Shown here: piece by piece, positions 25,223 through 35,017 of the stretch | How the letters are laid out: each line of letters opens with the position of its first letter | How positions within the stretch are numbered: the stretch's first letter is position 1 | NCBI GenBank assembly: GCA_902788865.1 | Contig: CADALZ010000003.1 | Span: 35,458-99,457, forward strand | Source: an uncultured Bacteroidales bacterium | GTDB lineage: Bacteria > Bacteroidota > Bacteroidia > Bacteroidales > Bacteroidaceae | Direction of reading: 5' to 3' | Length of the DNA: 64,000 nt | The notes under the pieces: generated by a model | Databases searched by the model: none | What the model saw: the letters and a program-made list of their open reading frames with translations, nothing else | What the model was told of the DNA's origin: nothing | Translations under genes and position numbers: made by a program

Positions 25223-28200
25223 ATGAAACAATTAAAGTCTGTTATGCTGGCCCTCCTTTGTCTGCCTTTGGCCCTCCAAGCCCAAGTGCAGCGCGGATAC
25301 ATCGGCCACCTCTATGAGTATTTGGAAAATCCATTAGTGTTTGAAGAAGGTCAGGAAGAAGGCCATGCCTTATACATCCCAGAGAAGAGCCTGTCGCTCA
25401 ATGGCGATTGGAAGTTCTGCTTTGGCAACACACCAGAGGAGATACCCTCTGTGTTTTTCCTACCTAATTATAATGTGAAACGCTGGAGTACTATCTCCGT
25501 GCCATCCAACTGGGAGATGCAGGGTTTTGGCGATGCGATGTTCCGCAACACCACCACGCCTTTCAAGGCCAATCCGCCCTATGTGCCACGCGACTACAAT
25601 CCTACTGGTGCCTACAGACGCACCTTCCAAGTGCCTGCCAACTGGAGTGGGGAACAGGTGTTTCTGCGCTTCGAGAAGGTGGCCTCTGCCAGCTTCGTGT
25701 GGGTGAACGGTCAGGAAGTGGGCTACAACGAAGGCGGACAGGAACCTGCGGAGTATAACATCACCAAGTACTTGAAACAAGGTGAAAACACCTTGGCCGT
25801 GCTGGTGACCAAGTACAGCGATGGCTACTATCTGGAGCAGCAGGACTACTGGCGATTGGCTGGCATCTTCGATGACGTATGGCTCTTCGCCACACCCAGC
25901 ACCCGCTTGTTCGATTGGCAGGTTATCACCGACTTAGACAGTCAGTATCGAGATGCCACCCTCAAGGTCAATGCGTGGGTAAAGACCTACGACGGCGCTT
26001 CCTCAGAAGGGCTGCAGGTGAAGATGCAGCTGCTTGATGCTAATGCCAATGAAGTTGCCCTGATGGAAGGCCAGGTACGAGGAGGAGCCGTGAGTGTGGA
26101 GAAGCAGCTCAGCAATCCGCTGAAGTGGACCTCCGAGACCCCCAATCTCTATACGCTGAATCTGACGCTGACAGATGCAGAAGGCAATTCCATCGACAAG
26201 GCTGTGCAGCGCATAGGCTTCAAGGAGACAGAAATCAGAGACGGCGTGTTCTACCTCAATGGCGTACCAGTGAAGGTGAATGCACAGAACAGCCACATGC
26301 AGCATCCAGAATGGGGCCACATGATGCAAGAGTCCGTTATCCGTCAGGATATGGAGATACTGAAGCAGTTCAATTTCAATGCTGTGCGCACCAGCCATTA
26401 CCCCCCTGTGAACAAGTACTTGGAACTGGCCAACGAGTATGGCCTCTTCATCATCGATGAGACAGGCGATGAGGCTCATGCCACAGAGCGCGTCTCACGC
26501 GACAGCACCTATCTGGGCATGTATCAGGAGCGTGTGCATCGCATGGTGCTGCGCGATCGCAATTATCCTTGCATCCTGTTTTGGAGTGCTGGCAATGAGA
26601 GTGGTGAGGGTGTGCTGATAGGCGATGTCATCAAGGAAGGGCGCAAGTATGACCCTACGCGCTCGTGGATGTATGGAGGCAATTCCTACTCGCATCCAGC
26701 AGAGGATATCATTGGCCCTCGCTATCCTACACCAGAGGAAATGGATCTGCAGGTAGGCCTGCATGGCGATGGCGATACCCGTCCGTCGTTCATGGACGAG
26801 TACCTCAGTGTGGCTGGCAATGGTGGAGGCGCATTGGACGATTATTGGCGTGTGATCTATGCACAGCCACGCAGCTTGGGAGGCGCTATTTGGGACTTCG
26901 TCAGCCCTGGCCTCACGCAGAAAGCCCGATTGGTGCAAGATGCATCGCCTTACCATACCCCTGCCCACTTGATGGGTAATGCCAAGTTGGTGAAAACAAG
27001 CAAGAAGAAAGGCGCAGAGACGGTGCTCGATCTGAATGGACACGACCAGTGGGTAGAGGTCTATCGCAGTGAGAATGTGGAGATCAGTAGCGACCAGCTC
27101 ACCATCACTATGCGTGTGTTCCCTCGCGCCCTCATCAGTGACTGCGGCTCTTTCATCACGAAAGGCAGCAACCAGCTGGGCATTCAGCAGAATGGCAAGG
27201 AAGACATCACCTTCTACCTCTTCACAGACAAGCTCTACAAGGCCGAGGGGAAACTGCCAGCCGACTGGGAAAATCATTGGCACGACATGCTGGCTGTGTA
27301 CGACGGAAAGCAGATGACGCTGAGCATCGATGGCCATGTGATAGCCACCACAGAGGCCAGCGGAAAGATTCATAATTACCCCTTCCCTCTGAACATCGGA
27401 CGCAATGCGCAGACACATGGGCAGGAGACGAAGGTGCACATCTGCGATGCACAGATAGATAAGGTGGGGCTCTTCACCCAAGCCCTTAAAGCCGAGGAAC
27501 TCACAGCTGATAAGGCCGTGCTTTGGCTCGACTTCGAGGGAGAGACGGTGGGCGATGCTTACTTCAGCTATGGCATTGGTGCCCGTACTTATGGCAGCAT
27601 CTGGCCAGATCGCACCCCACAACCAGAAATGTGGCAGATGAAGAAGAGCGCTCAGCCTCTGAGCTTCTCACTGCTCAATGCAGAAGATGGCACGGTGGAG
27701 GTGTGGAATCGCAACCACTTCCTCAACGCTTCTGTCTATCTCACTCGCTGGGAGCTGCAAGCTGATGGGGAGACCGTAGCCTCTGGCACGTTGACCCTCG
27801 ATGTGGCACCACTCTCTAAGAAGGTGGTGAAAGTGCCCTATACGAAGCCTGCCCTGAAAGAAGGAAAGGAATACAGACTCCTGATAAGTGCAGCACTGAA
27901 GCAAGATGAGCTTTGGGCAAAGGCTGGCTTCGAAGTGGCTTGGGACCAGCTGGAACTCCCTTGGCGTGTAGCGCCTACAGCTTCAGTGGCAGCCACAAGC
28001 AGAGCCACCTTTACACAGGATGCAGAAGGCGTGAAAGTGCGTGGCAACGGCTTCACCTATACCTTCAGTGCCGATGGGCAGCTAACCTCTATAGTGAAAG
28101 CGGACAAGGAATTGCTGCGCTCACCTCTGAAACTCAATGTGTGGCGTGCCCCTCTCGCCAATGAGTTGGACTCATGGAATGCTTATCGATTCCGCAACAA

Positions 28201-28942
28201 TAAGTGGGACAATAATATAGGTATGATGCTGGCCAACGAATATTATTCTGCAGGACTCGACCAAGTGACCTACGTGCCACTGGGCATGGAGGTGCGCGAG
28301 GCCGATGGTAAGGTCTATGTGAGCGTAAGAGACTTTAGCAGGATAGGAGAGGTGCAGTCAGAGCGCCATGATACCTACGTCTTCGGAGCTGTCTATAAGG
28401 GATTCGAAGAGCGTTACGACTATGAGATAGACGGTGAGGGCACCCTCACGCTGAAGCATGTGGTGATTCCAGAAGGCACCATGCCTGCGTGGCTGCCACG
28501 CATCGGCCTCACCATGACTCTGGCCACAGACTACGACCAAGTGGCCTACTACGGACGCGGACCAGAAGAGAACTATCCTGATCGTAAGACGGGCTATAAG
28601 GTGGGCATCTATCAAACCACGGTGGACCAGATGTATGAGCCTTACCTCATTCCGCAGGATCATGGCTTGCGCACAGACAATCGCTGGGTATCTGTGACCA
28701 ATGCGGAGGGCAGCGGACTGAACTTCCAGATGAATGAGCTGTTCAACTTCAACGCCTATCCGTATAGCACGGAAAACCTCACGAAGGCCGTCTATCAGTA
28801 CCAGCTGCAGAAGCAAGACGGCATCACGCTGAATCTAGACTATGCCACCTCAGGCGTGGGATGTACAGCACGTGGCATCTTCCCTGCCTACAGAGTCTAT
28901 CCGCAGGCTTTTGAACGTACGCTAACTATTAAACTAAAATAA
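25223..28942 (+). CDS. GH2 beta-galactosidase-like enzyme with LamG-like insertion
   Basis: About 1,239 residues from the ATG at 25223, which gives a clean signal peptide (MKQLKSVMLALLCLPLALQA). Domains in order are: a sugar-binding jelly roll (about 50-220), an Ig-like domain, the TIM barrel with acid/base Glu in SAGNESGEG and the likely nucleophile Glu in SFMDEYLSVAGN, a concanavalin-like LamG_3 domain (WVEVYRSENVEISSDQLTIT through KVHICDAQIDKVGLFTQAL), then the LacZ domain 4 and beta-sandwich 5 (ending RTLTIKL). It would release terminal beta-galactosyl or related residues in the periplasm. The inserted LamG domain probably binds glycan. First gene of a three-gene glycosidase operon. Confidence 0.9.
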   Translation: MKQLKSVMLALLCLPLALQAQVQRGYIGHLYEYLENPLVFEEGQEEGHALYIPEKSLSLNGDWKFCFGNTPEEIPSVFFLPNYNVKRWSTISVPSNWEMQGFGDAMFRNTTTPFKANPPYVPRDYNPTGAYRRTFQVPANWSGEQVFLRFEKVASASFVWVNGQEVGYNEGGQEPAEYNITKYLKQGENTLAVLVTKYSDGYYLEQQDYWRLAGIFDDVWLFATPSTRLFDWQVITDLDSQYRDATLKVNAWVKTYDGASSEGLQVKMQLLDANANEVALMEGQVRGGAVSVEKQLSNPLKWTSETPNLYTLNLTLTDAEGNSIDKAVQRIGFKETEIRDGVFYLNGVPVKVNAQNSHMQHPEWGHMMQESVIRQDMEILKQFNFNAVRTSHYPPVNKYLELANEYGLFIIDETGDEAHATERVSRDSTYLGMYQERVHRMVLRDRNYPCILFWSAGNESGEGVLIGDVIKEGRKYDPTRSWMYGGNSYSHPAEDIIGPRYPTPEEMDLQVGLHGDGDTRPSFMDEYLSVAGNGGGALDDYWRVIYAQPRSLGGAIWDFVSPGLTQKARLVQDASPYHTPAHLMGNAKLVKTSKKKGAETVLDLNGHDQWVEVYRSENVEISSDQLTITMRVFPRALISDCGSFITKGSNQLGIQQNGKEDITFYLFTDKLYKAEGKLPADWENHWHDMLAVYDGKQMTLSIDGHVIATTEASGKIHNYPFPLNIGRNAQTHGQETKVHICDAQIDKVGLFTQALKAEELTADKAVLWLDFEGETVGDAYFSYGIGARTYGSIWPDRTPQPEMWQMKKSAQPLSFSLLNAEDGTVEVWNRNHFLNASVYLTRWELQADGETVASGTLTLDVAPLSKKVVKVPYTKPALKEGKEYRLLISAALKQDELWAKAGFEVAWDQLELPWRVAPTASVAATSRATFTQDAEGVKVRGNGFTYTFSADGQLTSIVKADKELLRSPLKLNVWRAPLANELDSWNAYRFRNNKWDNNIGMMLANEYYSAGLDQVTYVPLGMEVREADGKVYVSVRDFSRIGEVQSERHDTYVFGAVYKGFEERYDYEIDGEGTLTLKHVVIPEGTMPAWLPRIGLTMTLATDYDQVAYYGRGPEENYPDRKTGYKVGIYQTTVDQMYEPYLIPQDHGLRTDNRWVSVTNAEGSGLNFQMNELFNFNAYPYSTENLTKAVYQYQLQKQDGITLNLDYATSGVGCTARGIFPAYRVYPQAFERTLTIKLK

Positions 28943-28945
28943 GAA

Positions 28946-30400
28946 ATGAAACTATCTAACGCATTATTTGCAGCCGTTGTGCTGATGGGCCTCTCGTCTT
29001 GCCAGGAAGAGACCCGCTATGTGGAAATGATTTCTTCCACGATGGATAGCCCTTGGCAGAAGGTGCTCGATATGGAAGTGCCTATGTTCGATATGGATCT
29101 CACGCTGGGAGTGGGCGACTCTACACTAGTCATCGATCCACTGGCTTTCCAGCAGACCATCGAGGGTTTTGGTGCTTGCTTCAACGAACTGGGATGGACA
29201 TCGCTCAGCTTGCTCAGTCAGCAAGACAGAGACAGCATCTTCCGTGAACTCTATGCCCCTGGGGTGGGTGCCAACTTCACCATGAATCGTATGCCACTGG
29301 GCAGCAACGACTTCAGCTTGGATTATTACAGCTACGACGATGTGGATGGCGACTTCGACTTAGAGCATTTCTCCATCGCCCATGATGAGGCTACGCTGCT
29401 GCCATTTATCCGTGCTGCAAAGGCGCAGAATCCTGCGCTTCGCATCTGGGCTTCGCCTTGGTGCCCGCCAGCTTGGATGAAGACCAACAAGCACTACGCC
29501 TGTACTTCTACAGAAGTGCTGCGTGGCAGGTTTAACACAGAGAACGGGCTGTCGATAGACAAGCAGATACGTGAGGGTGAAGATGGCTTCACGCAAGACG
29601 ATAAGTATCTGGAGGCTTATGCTCGCTACTTTGGCAAGTTCATCGATGCCTACAAGGAGCAGGGGATAGATATCTATATGGTGATGCCACAGAATGAGCC
29701 TAACTCTGCACAGTGGTATCCAGCTTGCACATGGACTCCACAGGGATTGAACAACTTTCTGAAGTTCTTAGGTCCAGAGATGGAGAAGCGTGGTGTGGAT
29801 GTCTATCTGGGTACGATGGAGCGAGCAGATGCTTCGCTTTGGGATGCCATCCTTTCAGACGAGGTGTCTGCCAAGTATATCAAAGGTATGGGATTCCAGT
29901 GGGCAGGAAAGAACGCCATGCCTACCTTGCATCAGAAATATCCTAATCTGCCTATGTACCAGAGTGAGCAGGAGTGTGGCAATGGACGCAACGACCTCGC
30001 TGGCGCTTCGCACTCATGGGACCTGATGAAGTATTATCTCAACCAAGGCACATCGGCTTATTTCTATTGGAACATCTCCCTGCTCGAAGGGGGCGTGAGC
30101 CATTGGGGATGGCGTCAGAATTCGCTGGTGACTGTCAATGAGGCCGACAAGACGTTTAAGTTCACGCCAGAATACTATGTCATGAAGCACGTGAGCCACT
30201 ATGTGCTGCCAGGAGCCAAGGTGCTGAAGTTGGGTGGCGACTGCAAGAATGCCCTCGCTTTCCTGAACACAGATGGCAGTTTGGTCGTGGTGCTGGGCAA
30301 TCAGACAGACAATGCTACGTCACTGAATCTTCAGTTTGGCGAACATACTTATGAGGTGCAGTTGGCTGCACAGTCGCTCTCCACGCTTATCATACGATGA
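28946..30400 (+). CDS. GH30-family glycosidase lipoprotein
   Basis: 484 residues with a lipoprotein signal (VVLMGLSSCQEE). The GH30 fold is shown by QTIEGFGACFNELGW, RIWASPWCPPAWMKTN, the acid/base Glu in VMPQNEPNS and the nucleophile Glu in YQSEQECGNG, followed by a small beta-domain (LVVVLGNQTDNA). GH30 enzymes cleave beta-linked glucose, xylose or 1,6-glucan. The subfamily cannot be fixed by eye; GH30_3 (beta-1,6-glucanase-like) is a candidate. It starts 3 bases after the GH2 stop codon and overlaps the next gene by 4 bases. Confidence 0.88.
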   Translation: MKLSNALFAAVVLMGLSSCQEETRYVEMISSTMDSPWQKVLDMEVPMFDMDLTLGVGDSTLVIDPLAFQQTIEGFGACFNELGWTSLSLLSQQDRDSIFRELYAPGVGANFTMNRMPLGSNDFSLDYYSYDDVDGDFDLEHFSIAHDEATLLPFIRAAKAQNPALRIWASPWCPPAWMKTNKHYACTSTEVLRGRFNTENGLSIDKQIREGEDGFTQDDKYLEAYARYFGKFIDAYKEQGIDIYMVMPQNEPNSAQWYPACTWTPQGLNNFLKFLGPEMEKRGVDVYLGTMERADASLWDAILSDEVSAKYIKGMGFQWAGKNAMPTLHQKYPNLPMYQSEQECGNGRNDLAGASHSWDLMKYYLNQGTSAYFYWNISLLEGGVSHWGWRQNSLVTVNEADKTFKFTPEYYVMKHVSHYVLPGAKVLKLGGDCKNALAFLNTDGSLVVVLGNQTDNATSLNLQFGEHTYEVQLAAQSLSTLIIR

Positions 30401-33075
30401 TGAGAAAGATTCTATGCATATTGGTCTGCCTGATGGCATTGACTGCGCAGGCACAGCGATGGCCAGCATCATCTATCCAGACCCATGCGGGCAGCCGCTG
30501 GTGGTGGATGGGCAGTGCTGTAGAAGAAGCTGAGCTCAGCGAACTCATGAAGGAATATTCCAGCCATGGCATCCGCACGCTGGAGATTACGCCTATCTAT
30601 GGGGTGAAAGGGAATGAGGCGCATAACATCGAGTTCCTCTCTCCACGCTGGATGGAGATTTTGCGCTATGTAGAAGAGCAAGGCATGCGCAATCGCGTGC
30701 AGATAGATATGAACACTGGTACTGGTTGGCCTTTCGGAGGCCCAGAGGTGCCGCTGGAAGAGGCTACCTGTCGGGTGATGTACAGAGTGGATACGGTGCA
30801 GGTGGAGCATGTGAGCAAGCTGATGCAGCTGATGAACAGAATACCAGAAATCAAGCTGAACCTTGCACCTACGTCTGACTTGAAGGTGGCTTCTACGACA
30901 GAGGAAGACGGAAGGAATGTGTGGCGCACTGCCAGGGTGCATAAGGTGATGGCCTATAGGCTCGATGCTGAGGCTCCAGCACAGGATCTCACAAGCTTGG
31001 TAGCAGACAATGTGCTGACATGGAAATCGAAGGATAGTGAGAGCAGATGGCAAGTCTTTACCGTCTATGTGGCACGCACCCAGCAGTTGGTGAATCGGGC
31101 TGCACCTGGTGGAGAAGGGTGGGTGATCGACCATTTCGATGCCCAGGCTGTGAAGCACTATCTGGAGCGTTTCGAGAAGGCTTTTGCAGACAATAACGTT
31201 CCCTATCCAGACACCTTCTTCAACGACAGCTACGAGGTCTATGGGGCCGACTGGACACCTACGATCTTTGAGGAGTTCGAGAAGCGCAGGGGCTATAAGT
31301 TGGAAGAGCATCTGCCTGAGCTGCTGCTGAACATTGGCGAGAATCCCACGCAGGTGCTTATCGACTATCGTGAGACACTGGGCGACCTACTGCTGGAGAA
31401 TTTCACCATGCAGTGGACGGCATGGGCCCATCGGCATGGAGTGAAGACGCGTAACCAAGCTCATGGCTCACCTGCCAATCTGATTGACCACTATGCTGCT
31501 GTGGACATCCCTGAGGTGGAAGGCTTTGGCCTGTCAGACTTTGGTATCAAAGGACTGCGTACAGACGCTGGGAAGACACGTCCCAACTACTCCGACCTCT
31601 CCATGCTGAAGTATGCCTCGTCTGCAGCCCATATCACAGGGAAGCCGCTTACCAGCTGCGAGTCGTTCACTTGGCTCACGGAGCACTTCCGCACCTCGCT
31701 CTCACAGCTGAAACCCGATATGGACCTTATCTTCTGTGCGGGAGTGAATCGTATGTTCTTCCATGGCACCACTTATTCGCCTTCGAAGGATCCTTGGCCA
31801 GGGTGGAAGTTCTATGCCACGATGGATATGTCGCCCACCAACAGCATTTGGCACGATGCAGCCAACTTTACCGACTATGTGAACAACTGTCAGCGCTTCT
31901 TGCAGTGGGGACAGCCCGACAATGATTTCTTGGTCTATCTGCCTGTGCGCGATATGTGGGCCAAGCGTACTTCCGACTTGCTGATGATGTTTGAAATCAG
32001 CAACATGGACAAGAATGCCCCTGAGTTCATCCGTGATGTGCTGCTGATAGACTCTTTAGGCTACGACTGCGACTATATCAGTGATCGCTACCTGATGACC
32101 ACTACCTATCAGAATGGCCAGCTTCAGACAGCTGCTGGCGTGAGGTATAAGGCGCTGATTATCCCAGGGGAGGTGCGTATGACGGCTTCACTGAAGGCAC
32201 ACCTCGACAGCCTCAAGGCACAGGGTGCTCCTATCCTCTACAGCATAGACCAGGCAGCTATGAATAGGTTGGCACGTCCAGAAGAACTGAAGACTGTGTG
32301 CGGACTGAACATGATTCGTCGCAGCAACCCTACTGGATACCATTATTTCATAGCCAACCTCACTCCAGAGGATGTAGATGCGTATGTCTCATTAGGGGTA
32401 GATTTCAAGGATGCCTTGCTGTTCAACCCTCTCAACGACAGCGAGCGCTTCAATGCAGAGGTGCGCGATGGGAAGGTGCTGATACGTCTGCGCTCTGGCC
32501 AGTCTATCATCCTGCAGACCTTCGATGCACCTGTGCCTGTCATGGGAAAGCAGCCTGTATTCAACTATGCAGAGACAAAAGACCTCACCAACATGCCTTG
32601 GACGCTCACCTTTGCAGAGAGTGCGCCTAAGGTCAGCAAGCAGTTCAAGCTCCCCAAGCTTCAGACGTGGGAGACGCTCGACGATGACTCCGTGAAGGTA
32701 ACTATGGGCACAGGTGTCTATACCTGTCGCTTCAACCTCACCAGAAGAGAGGCTACAGCGAAGTGGGCCATCGACTTGGGCGATGTGCGTGAGAGTGCGC
32801 AGGTGTTTGTGAACAATAAGTATGTGGGCACTGTGTGGTGTGTGCCCTATGTGCTGGAGCTGAAGAACCTGAAGTATGGAGCCAATGAGTTGCGTATAGA
32901 GGTGACCAATCTGCCTGCCAATCGCATCAGCGACATGGATAGGCGAGGGGTGCCTTGGCGAAAGTTTGAGAATATCAACGTGGTGGATGTGAACTACCAG
33001 CATACTACCTACGAAGATTGGGAGCCCATGCCAAGCGGACTCAACAGCAGTGTGAAGTTGGTGAAAGTCAATTAA
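30397..33075 (+). CDS. GH106-like alpha-L-rhamnosidase-type glycosidase
   Basis: 892 residues with a signal peptide (ILCILVCLMALTAQAQ). The N-terminal SRWWWMGSAVEEAELSELMK, then IRTLEITPIYGVKG and QIDMNTGTGWPFGGPEV are hallmarks of the GH106-type family. The C-terminus carries a galactose-binding-like jelly roll (GVYTCRFNLTRREATAKW, YVGTVWCVPYVLELKNL). It overlaps the GH30 gene by four bases (ATGA). GH106 members remove alpha-L-rhamnose, but related groups have other activities, so the substrate is uncertain. With GH2 and GH30 it suggests a branched plant or microbial glycan. Confidence 0.8.
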   Translation: MMRKILCILVCLMALTAQAQRWPASSIQTHAGSRWWWMGSAVEEAELSELMKEYSSHGIRTLEITPIYGVKGNEAHNIEFLSPRWMEILRYVEEQGMRNRVQIDMNTGTGWPFGGPEVPLEEATCRVMYRVDTVQVEHVSKLMQLMNRIPEIKLNLAPTSDLKVASTTEEDGRNVWRTARVHKVMAYRLDAEAPAQDLTSLVADNVLTWKSKDSESRWQVFTVYVARTQQLVNRAAPGGEGWVIDHFDAQAVKHYLERFEKAFADNNVPYPDTFFNDSYEVYGADWTPTIFEEFEKRRGYKLEEHLPELLLNIGENPTQVLIDYRETLGDLLLENFTMQWTAWAHRHGVKTRNQAHGSPANLIDHYAAVDIPEVEGFGLSDFGIKGLRTDAGKTRPNYSDLSMLKYASSAAHITGKPLTSCESFTWLTEHFRTSLSQLKPDMDLIFCAGVNRMFFHGTTYSPSKDPWPGWKFYATMDMSPTNSIWHDAANFTDYVNNCQRFLQWGQPDNDFLVYLPVRDMWAKRTSDLLMMFEISNMDKNAPEFIRDVLLIDSLGYDCDYISDRYLMTTTYQNGQLQTAAGVRYKALIIPGEVRMTASLKAHLDSLKAQGAPILYSIDQAAMNRLARPEELKTVCGLNMIRRSNPTGYHYFIANLTPEDVDAYVSLGVDFKDALLFNPLNDSERFNAEVRDGKVLIRLRSGQSIILQTFDAPVPVMGKQPVFNYAETKDLTNMPWTLTFAESAPKVSKQFKLPKLQTWETLDDDSVKVTMGTGVYTCRFNLTRREATAKWAIDLGDVRESAQVFVNNKYVGTVWCVPYVLELKNLKYGANELRIEVTNLPANRISDMDRRGVPWRKFENINVVDVNYQHTTYEDWEPMPSGLNSSVKLVKVN

Positions 33076-33160
33076 AGAAAGAAGGAACAACCAGCATGCG
33101 GATGGTTTAGCTTATTTCCCCCAAAAAATGAATAATACAAAAATAACGACAGAAGTAACT

Positions 33161-33280
33161 AAAAAAATCCAGTAATTCCTAATGCTCACGCACTGTGTTA
33201 AGGTTTAATGACTGGAGGAGGGGATGATGCACTATGTATAAGCTATTCCGGGTTCCCAGCGGTCGTTCCTTCAAATGTCC
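33161..33280 (-). ncRNA. Probable free-standing small RNA of about 119 nt
   Basis: A near-consensus minus-strand promoter (33283-33314) starts a transcript around 33279 that ends at a strong terminator: CCAGTCATT pairs with AATTACTGG (33215-33207 with 33177-33169, one mismatch), and seven Ts follow (33167-33161). The 5' part can form a CTGGGAACCCGG hairpin. No ORF of useful length is present and no gene lies downstream on this strand, since the GH106-like gene converges from the other side. The RNA family is unknown to me. 6S-like RNA was considered but not supported. Confidence 0.55.
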
Positions 33281-33282
33281 CA

Positions 33283-33314
33283 CAAAGATATGCATTAAAT
33301 ATTACTTTGACAAA
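33283..33314 (-). promoter_or_regulatory. Promoter of the small RNA
   Basis: On the minus strand TTTG (33314-33311), 20 bases, TATCTTTG (33290-33283). Confidence 0.75.
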
Positions 33315-33344
33315 GAAACTGCATAAAAATTCACTTTATTAGAA

Positions 33345-33394
33345 TAAAATTAAAAAACAAGCAGGGACTAACTGTCTGTGACAGAAGCCCCTGC
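33345..33394 (-). terminator. Terminator of the DUF1080-PHP gene
   Basis: GCAGGGGCTTCTGTC and GACAGTTAGTCCCTGC on the minus strand form a two-part stem (GCAGGG with CCCTGC, CTGTC with GACAG). A T-rich tract follows (33360-33345). Confidence 0.75.
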
Positions 33395-33415
33395 GCTTAT
33401 TTATAAAGGGTAACT

Positions 33416-34840
33416 TTATTTCTTGTCGCCAAAGTTGTTGTAGTCCACAGCCACACGCTGAGCGCGCTTGCTCATGCTTGGGAACCAGATGTCATCTGCA
33501 GTAAGTCCGCACTCCTTGACAGCCTGGATAGCATACTCGCAGCGTCCGAAGTTGGCATCCACATTGTTGGTTCCGAAGGTGAACTTCAGGCCACGAGCCT
33601 TAGCCTTCTTGATCACGTCGAAGCTTGGAATTTTGTAGCGAGGGCTGATTTCCATAGCGATGTCATACTTCTCCAGCACATCGAGTACCTTATCTACGCG
33701 CTCGTCTGTCCAGTACTGATCGTAGTCGTCGTTCCAACCCTGCTCTGGGATGTAAGTAGCATTGGCATAGATGTCAGCAGGTTCGTTGGTCAGAATCTTG
33801 ATGGTCTGATCCACGATCATGTCCATATACTGCTGCTTGGTGCGACCATCCAGATGCACCTCTTCTGGGCGATAGATACGGCAGATGCGACCCTTGTCCA
33901 CCACTGTCATAGCATCAGTGAACAGGTAGTCGAACTTGTTGAGCACCTCTGGAGAGAACTGCACGATCCAGCGACGGCCTTCGCCCTGCACACCCATGAG
34001 GAATGCCATAGGCTTCACCTCTTCGTAGTATTCCAGAGCCTCCTGGTCGTCCTTCAGCATGCGGCCTACGCCACCTTCACCCACGTTAGGAGCCACACCA
34101 TAGTTGATACCATAGTTCATCTCCATAGCGTGAGCCTGCTCCTTGGTCAGTCCACCCTTCAGGTGTACGTGATAGTCTATCACAGGGAAGTTCTCCTGCT
34201 GCAGGCGAATCACCTGGTCTGTAGTCTCATCGATAGCTGGCAGAGTGTCGTTAGGATTCACCACACCGTCTTGCAGCATGGTCACAGTCAGGTCGCGGAA
34301 TTTCACGTCGCCCTTCTTGCCTACCAGGGCAAAGCCGCCACGGCCCAGCACCTTGTCCTTGTTGGCCTCTATACGATAAGGCTGATCAGGCTCTGTGTAG
34401 CACACCACGTCAGTGCCATTGATCTTCACGGAGATATTCTTCTCGCGTACAGCGATTTCAAAGTCGAACCACTGTCCGTCTTCGCCCAGTGAGCGATACA
34501 GGTTTCTCACGGTAGCGAGGCTACCCGTCTTGCGCGTGCCATCGATAGGACCATTGTGGAACAGCACCTCGTAGCCCTTCTGGCCATCAGAGTGGAACAG
34601 CAGAGCTGCCTCTGCGCCATTCTCAGCATAGGCCTGACCTGTGAGGTCGAAGTTGCGATAGTCGCCACCTGTTGTCAGGGTCTCACCAGCTGCTACGCTG
34701 ATCTCCTCACCCTTCACGCTACCATTAGTCGTCGATTTCCAGCTGTCCAGAGCTGTAGGTACGTCGTACTTAGGACCACATGCAGCCAGCATCAGGACTG
34801 TCATAACTCCTGCGGCTGCCTTAGAAAAAAATGTCTTCAT
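33416..34840 (-). CDS. DUF1080 - PHP-like metal-dependent phosphoesterase fusion lipoprotein
   Basis: 474 residues with a lipoprotein signal (VLMLAACGPKYD). Residues about 30-190 form a DUF1080 (3-keto-glycoside hydrolase-like) jelly roll: YEVLFHNGPIDGTRKTGSL, GQWFDFEIAVREKNISVKIN, GGFALVGKKGDVKFRDLTV. The rest looks like a PHP domain: IDYHVHLKGG holds the first metal-binding histidines, LFTDAMTV follows, and AMEISPRYKIPSFDVIKKAK and LKFTFGTNNVD are near the end. The combination suggests an enzyme attached to a carbohydrate-binding module. Substrate unknown. It is transcribed alone, with a TAATTTTG -7 box near 34881-34888. Confidence 0.75.
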   Translation of the reverse strand: MKTFFSKAAAGVMTVLMLAACGPKYDVPTALDSWKSTTNGSVKGEEISVAAGETLTTGGDYRNFDLTGQAYAENGAEAALLFHSDGQKGYEVLFHNGPIDGTRKTGSLATVRNLYRSLGEDGQWFDFEIAVREKNISVKINGTDVVCYTEPDQPYRIEANKDKVLGRGGFALVGKKGDVKFRDLTVTMLQDGVVNPNDTLPAIDETTDQVIRLQQENFPVIDYHVHLKGGLTKEQAHAMEMNYGINYGVAPNVGEGGVGRMLKDDQEALEYYEEVKPMAFLMGVQGEGRRWIVQFSPEVLNKFDYLFTDAMTVVDKGRICRIYRPEEVHLDGRTKQQYMDMIVDQTIKILTNEPADIYANATYIPEQGWNDDYDQYWTDERVDKVLDVLEKYDIAMEISPRYKIPSFDVIKKAKARGLKFTFGTNNVDANFGRCEYAIQAVKECGLTADDIWFPSMSKRAQRVAVDYNNFGDKK

Positions 34841-34880
34841 TGTTTTTATGATTAGTTATACATTTTATACAAAAAGTGCT

Positions 34881-34888
34881 CAAAATTA
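34881..34888 (-). promoter_or_regulatory. -7 box of the DUF1080-PHP gene
   Basis: TAATTTTG on the minus strand fits TAnnTTTG, 41 bases before the ATG at 34840. No clear -33 element. Confidence 0.5.
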
Positions 34889-35017
34889 CGAATTAAATAG
34901 ATTGATTGTTTGAAACCACCCTCTTTTTTTGCATTTTACGTAAAAAAATGCCCCAATACCTATGGAATTTGAAGAAAAAGTTGTAAATATGCATCTGAAT
35001 AATCTAAAATTCTAAAA

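Noticed and set aside
18738-33075. One polysaccharide-utilisation locus spanning SusC/SusD and the glycosidases
   Set aside because: map and miaA lie between, the strands differ and each part has its own promoter; functional linkage is only a possibility.
33161-33280. 6S RNA or SRP RNA
   Set aside because: The transcript is too short for 6S with its closing stem, and the SRP domain IV loop is absent.
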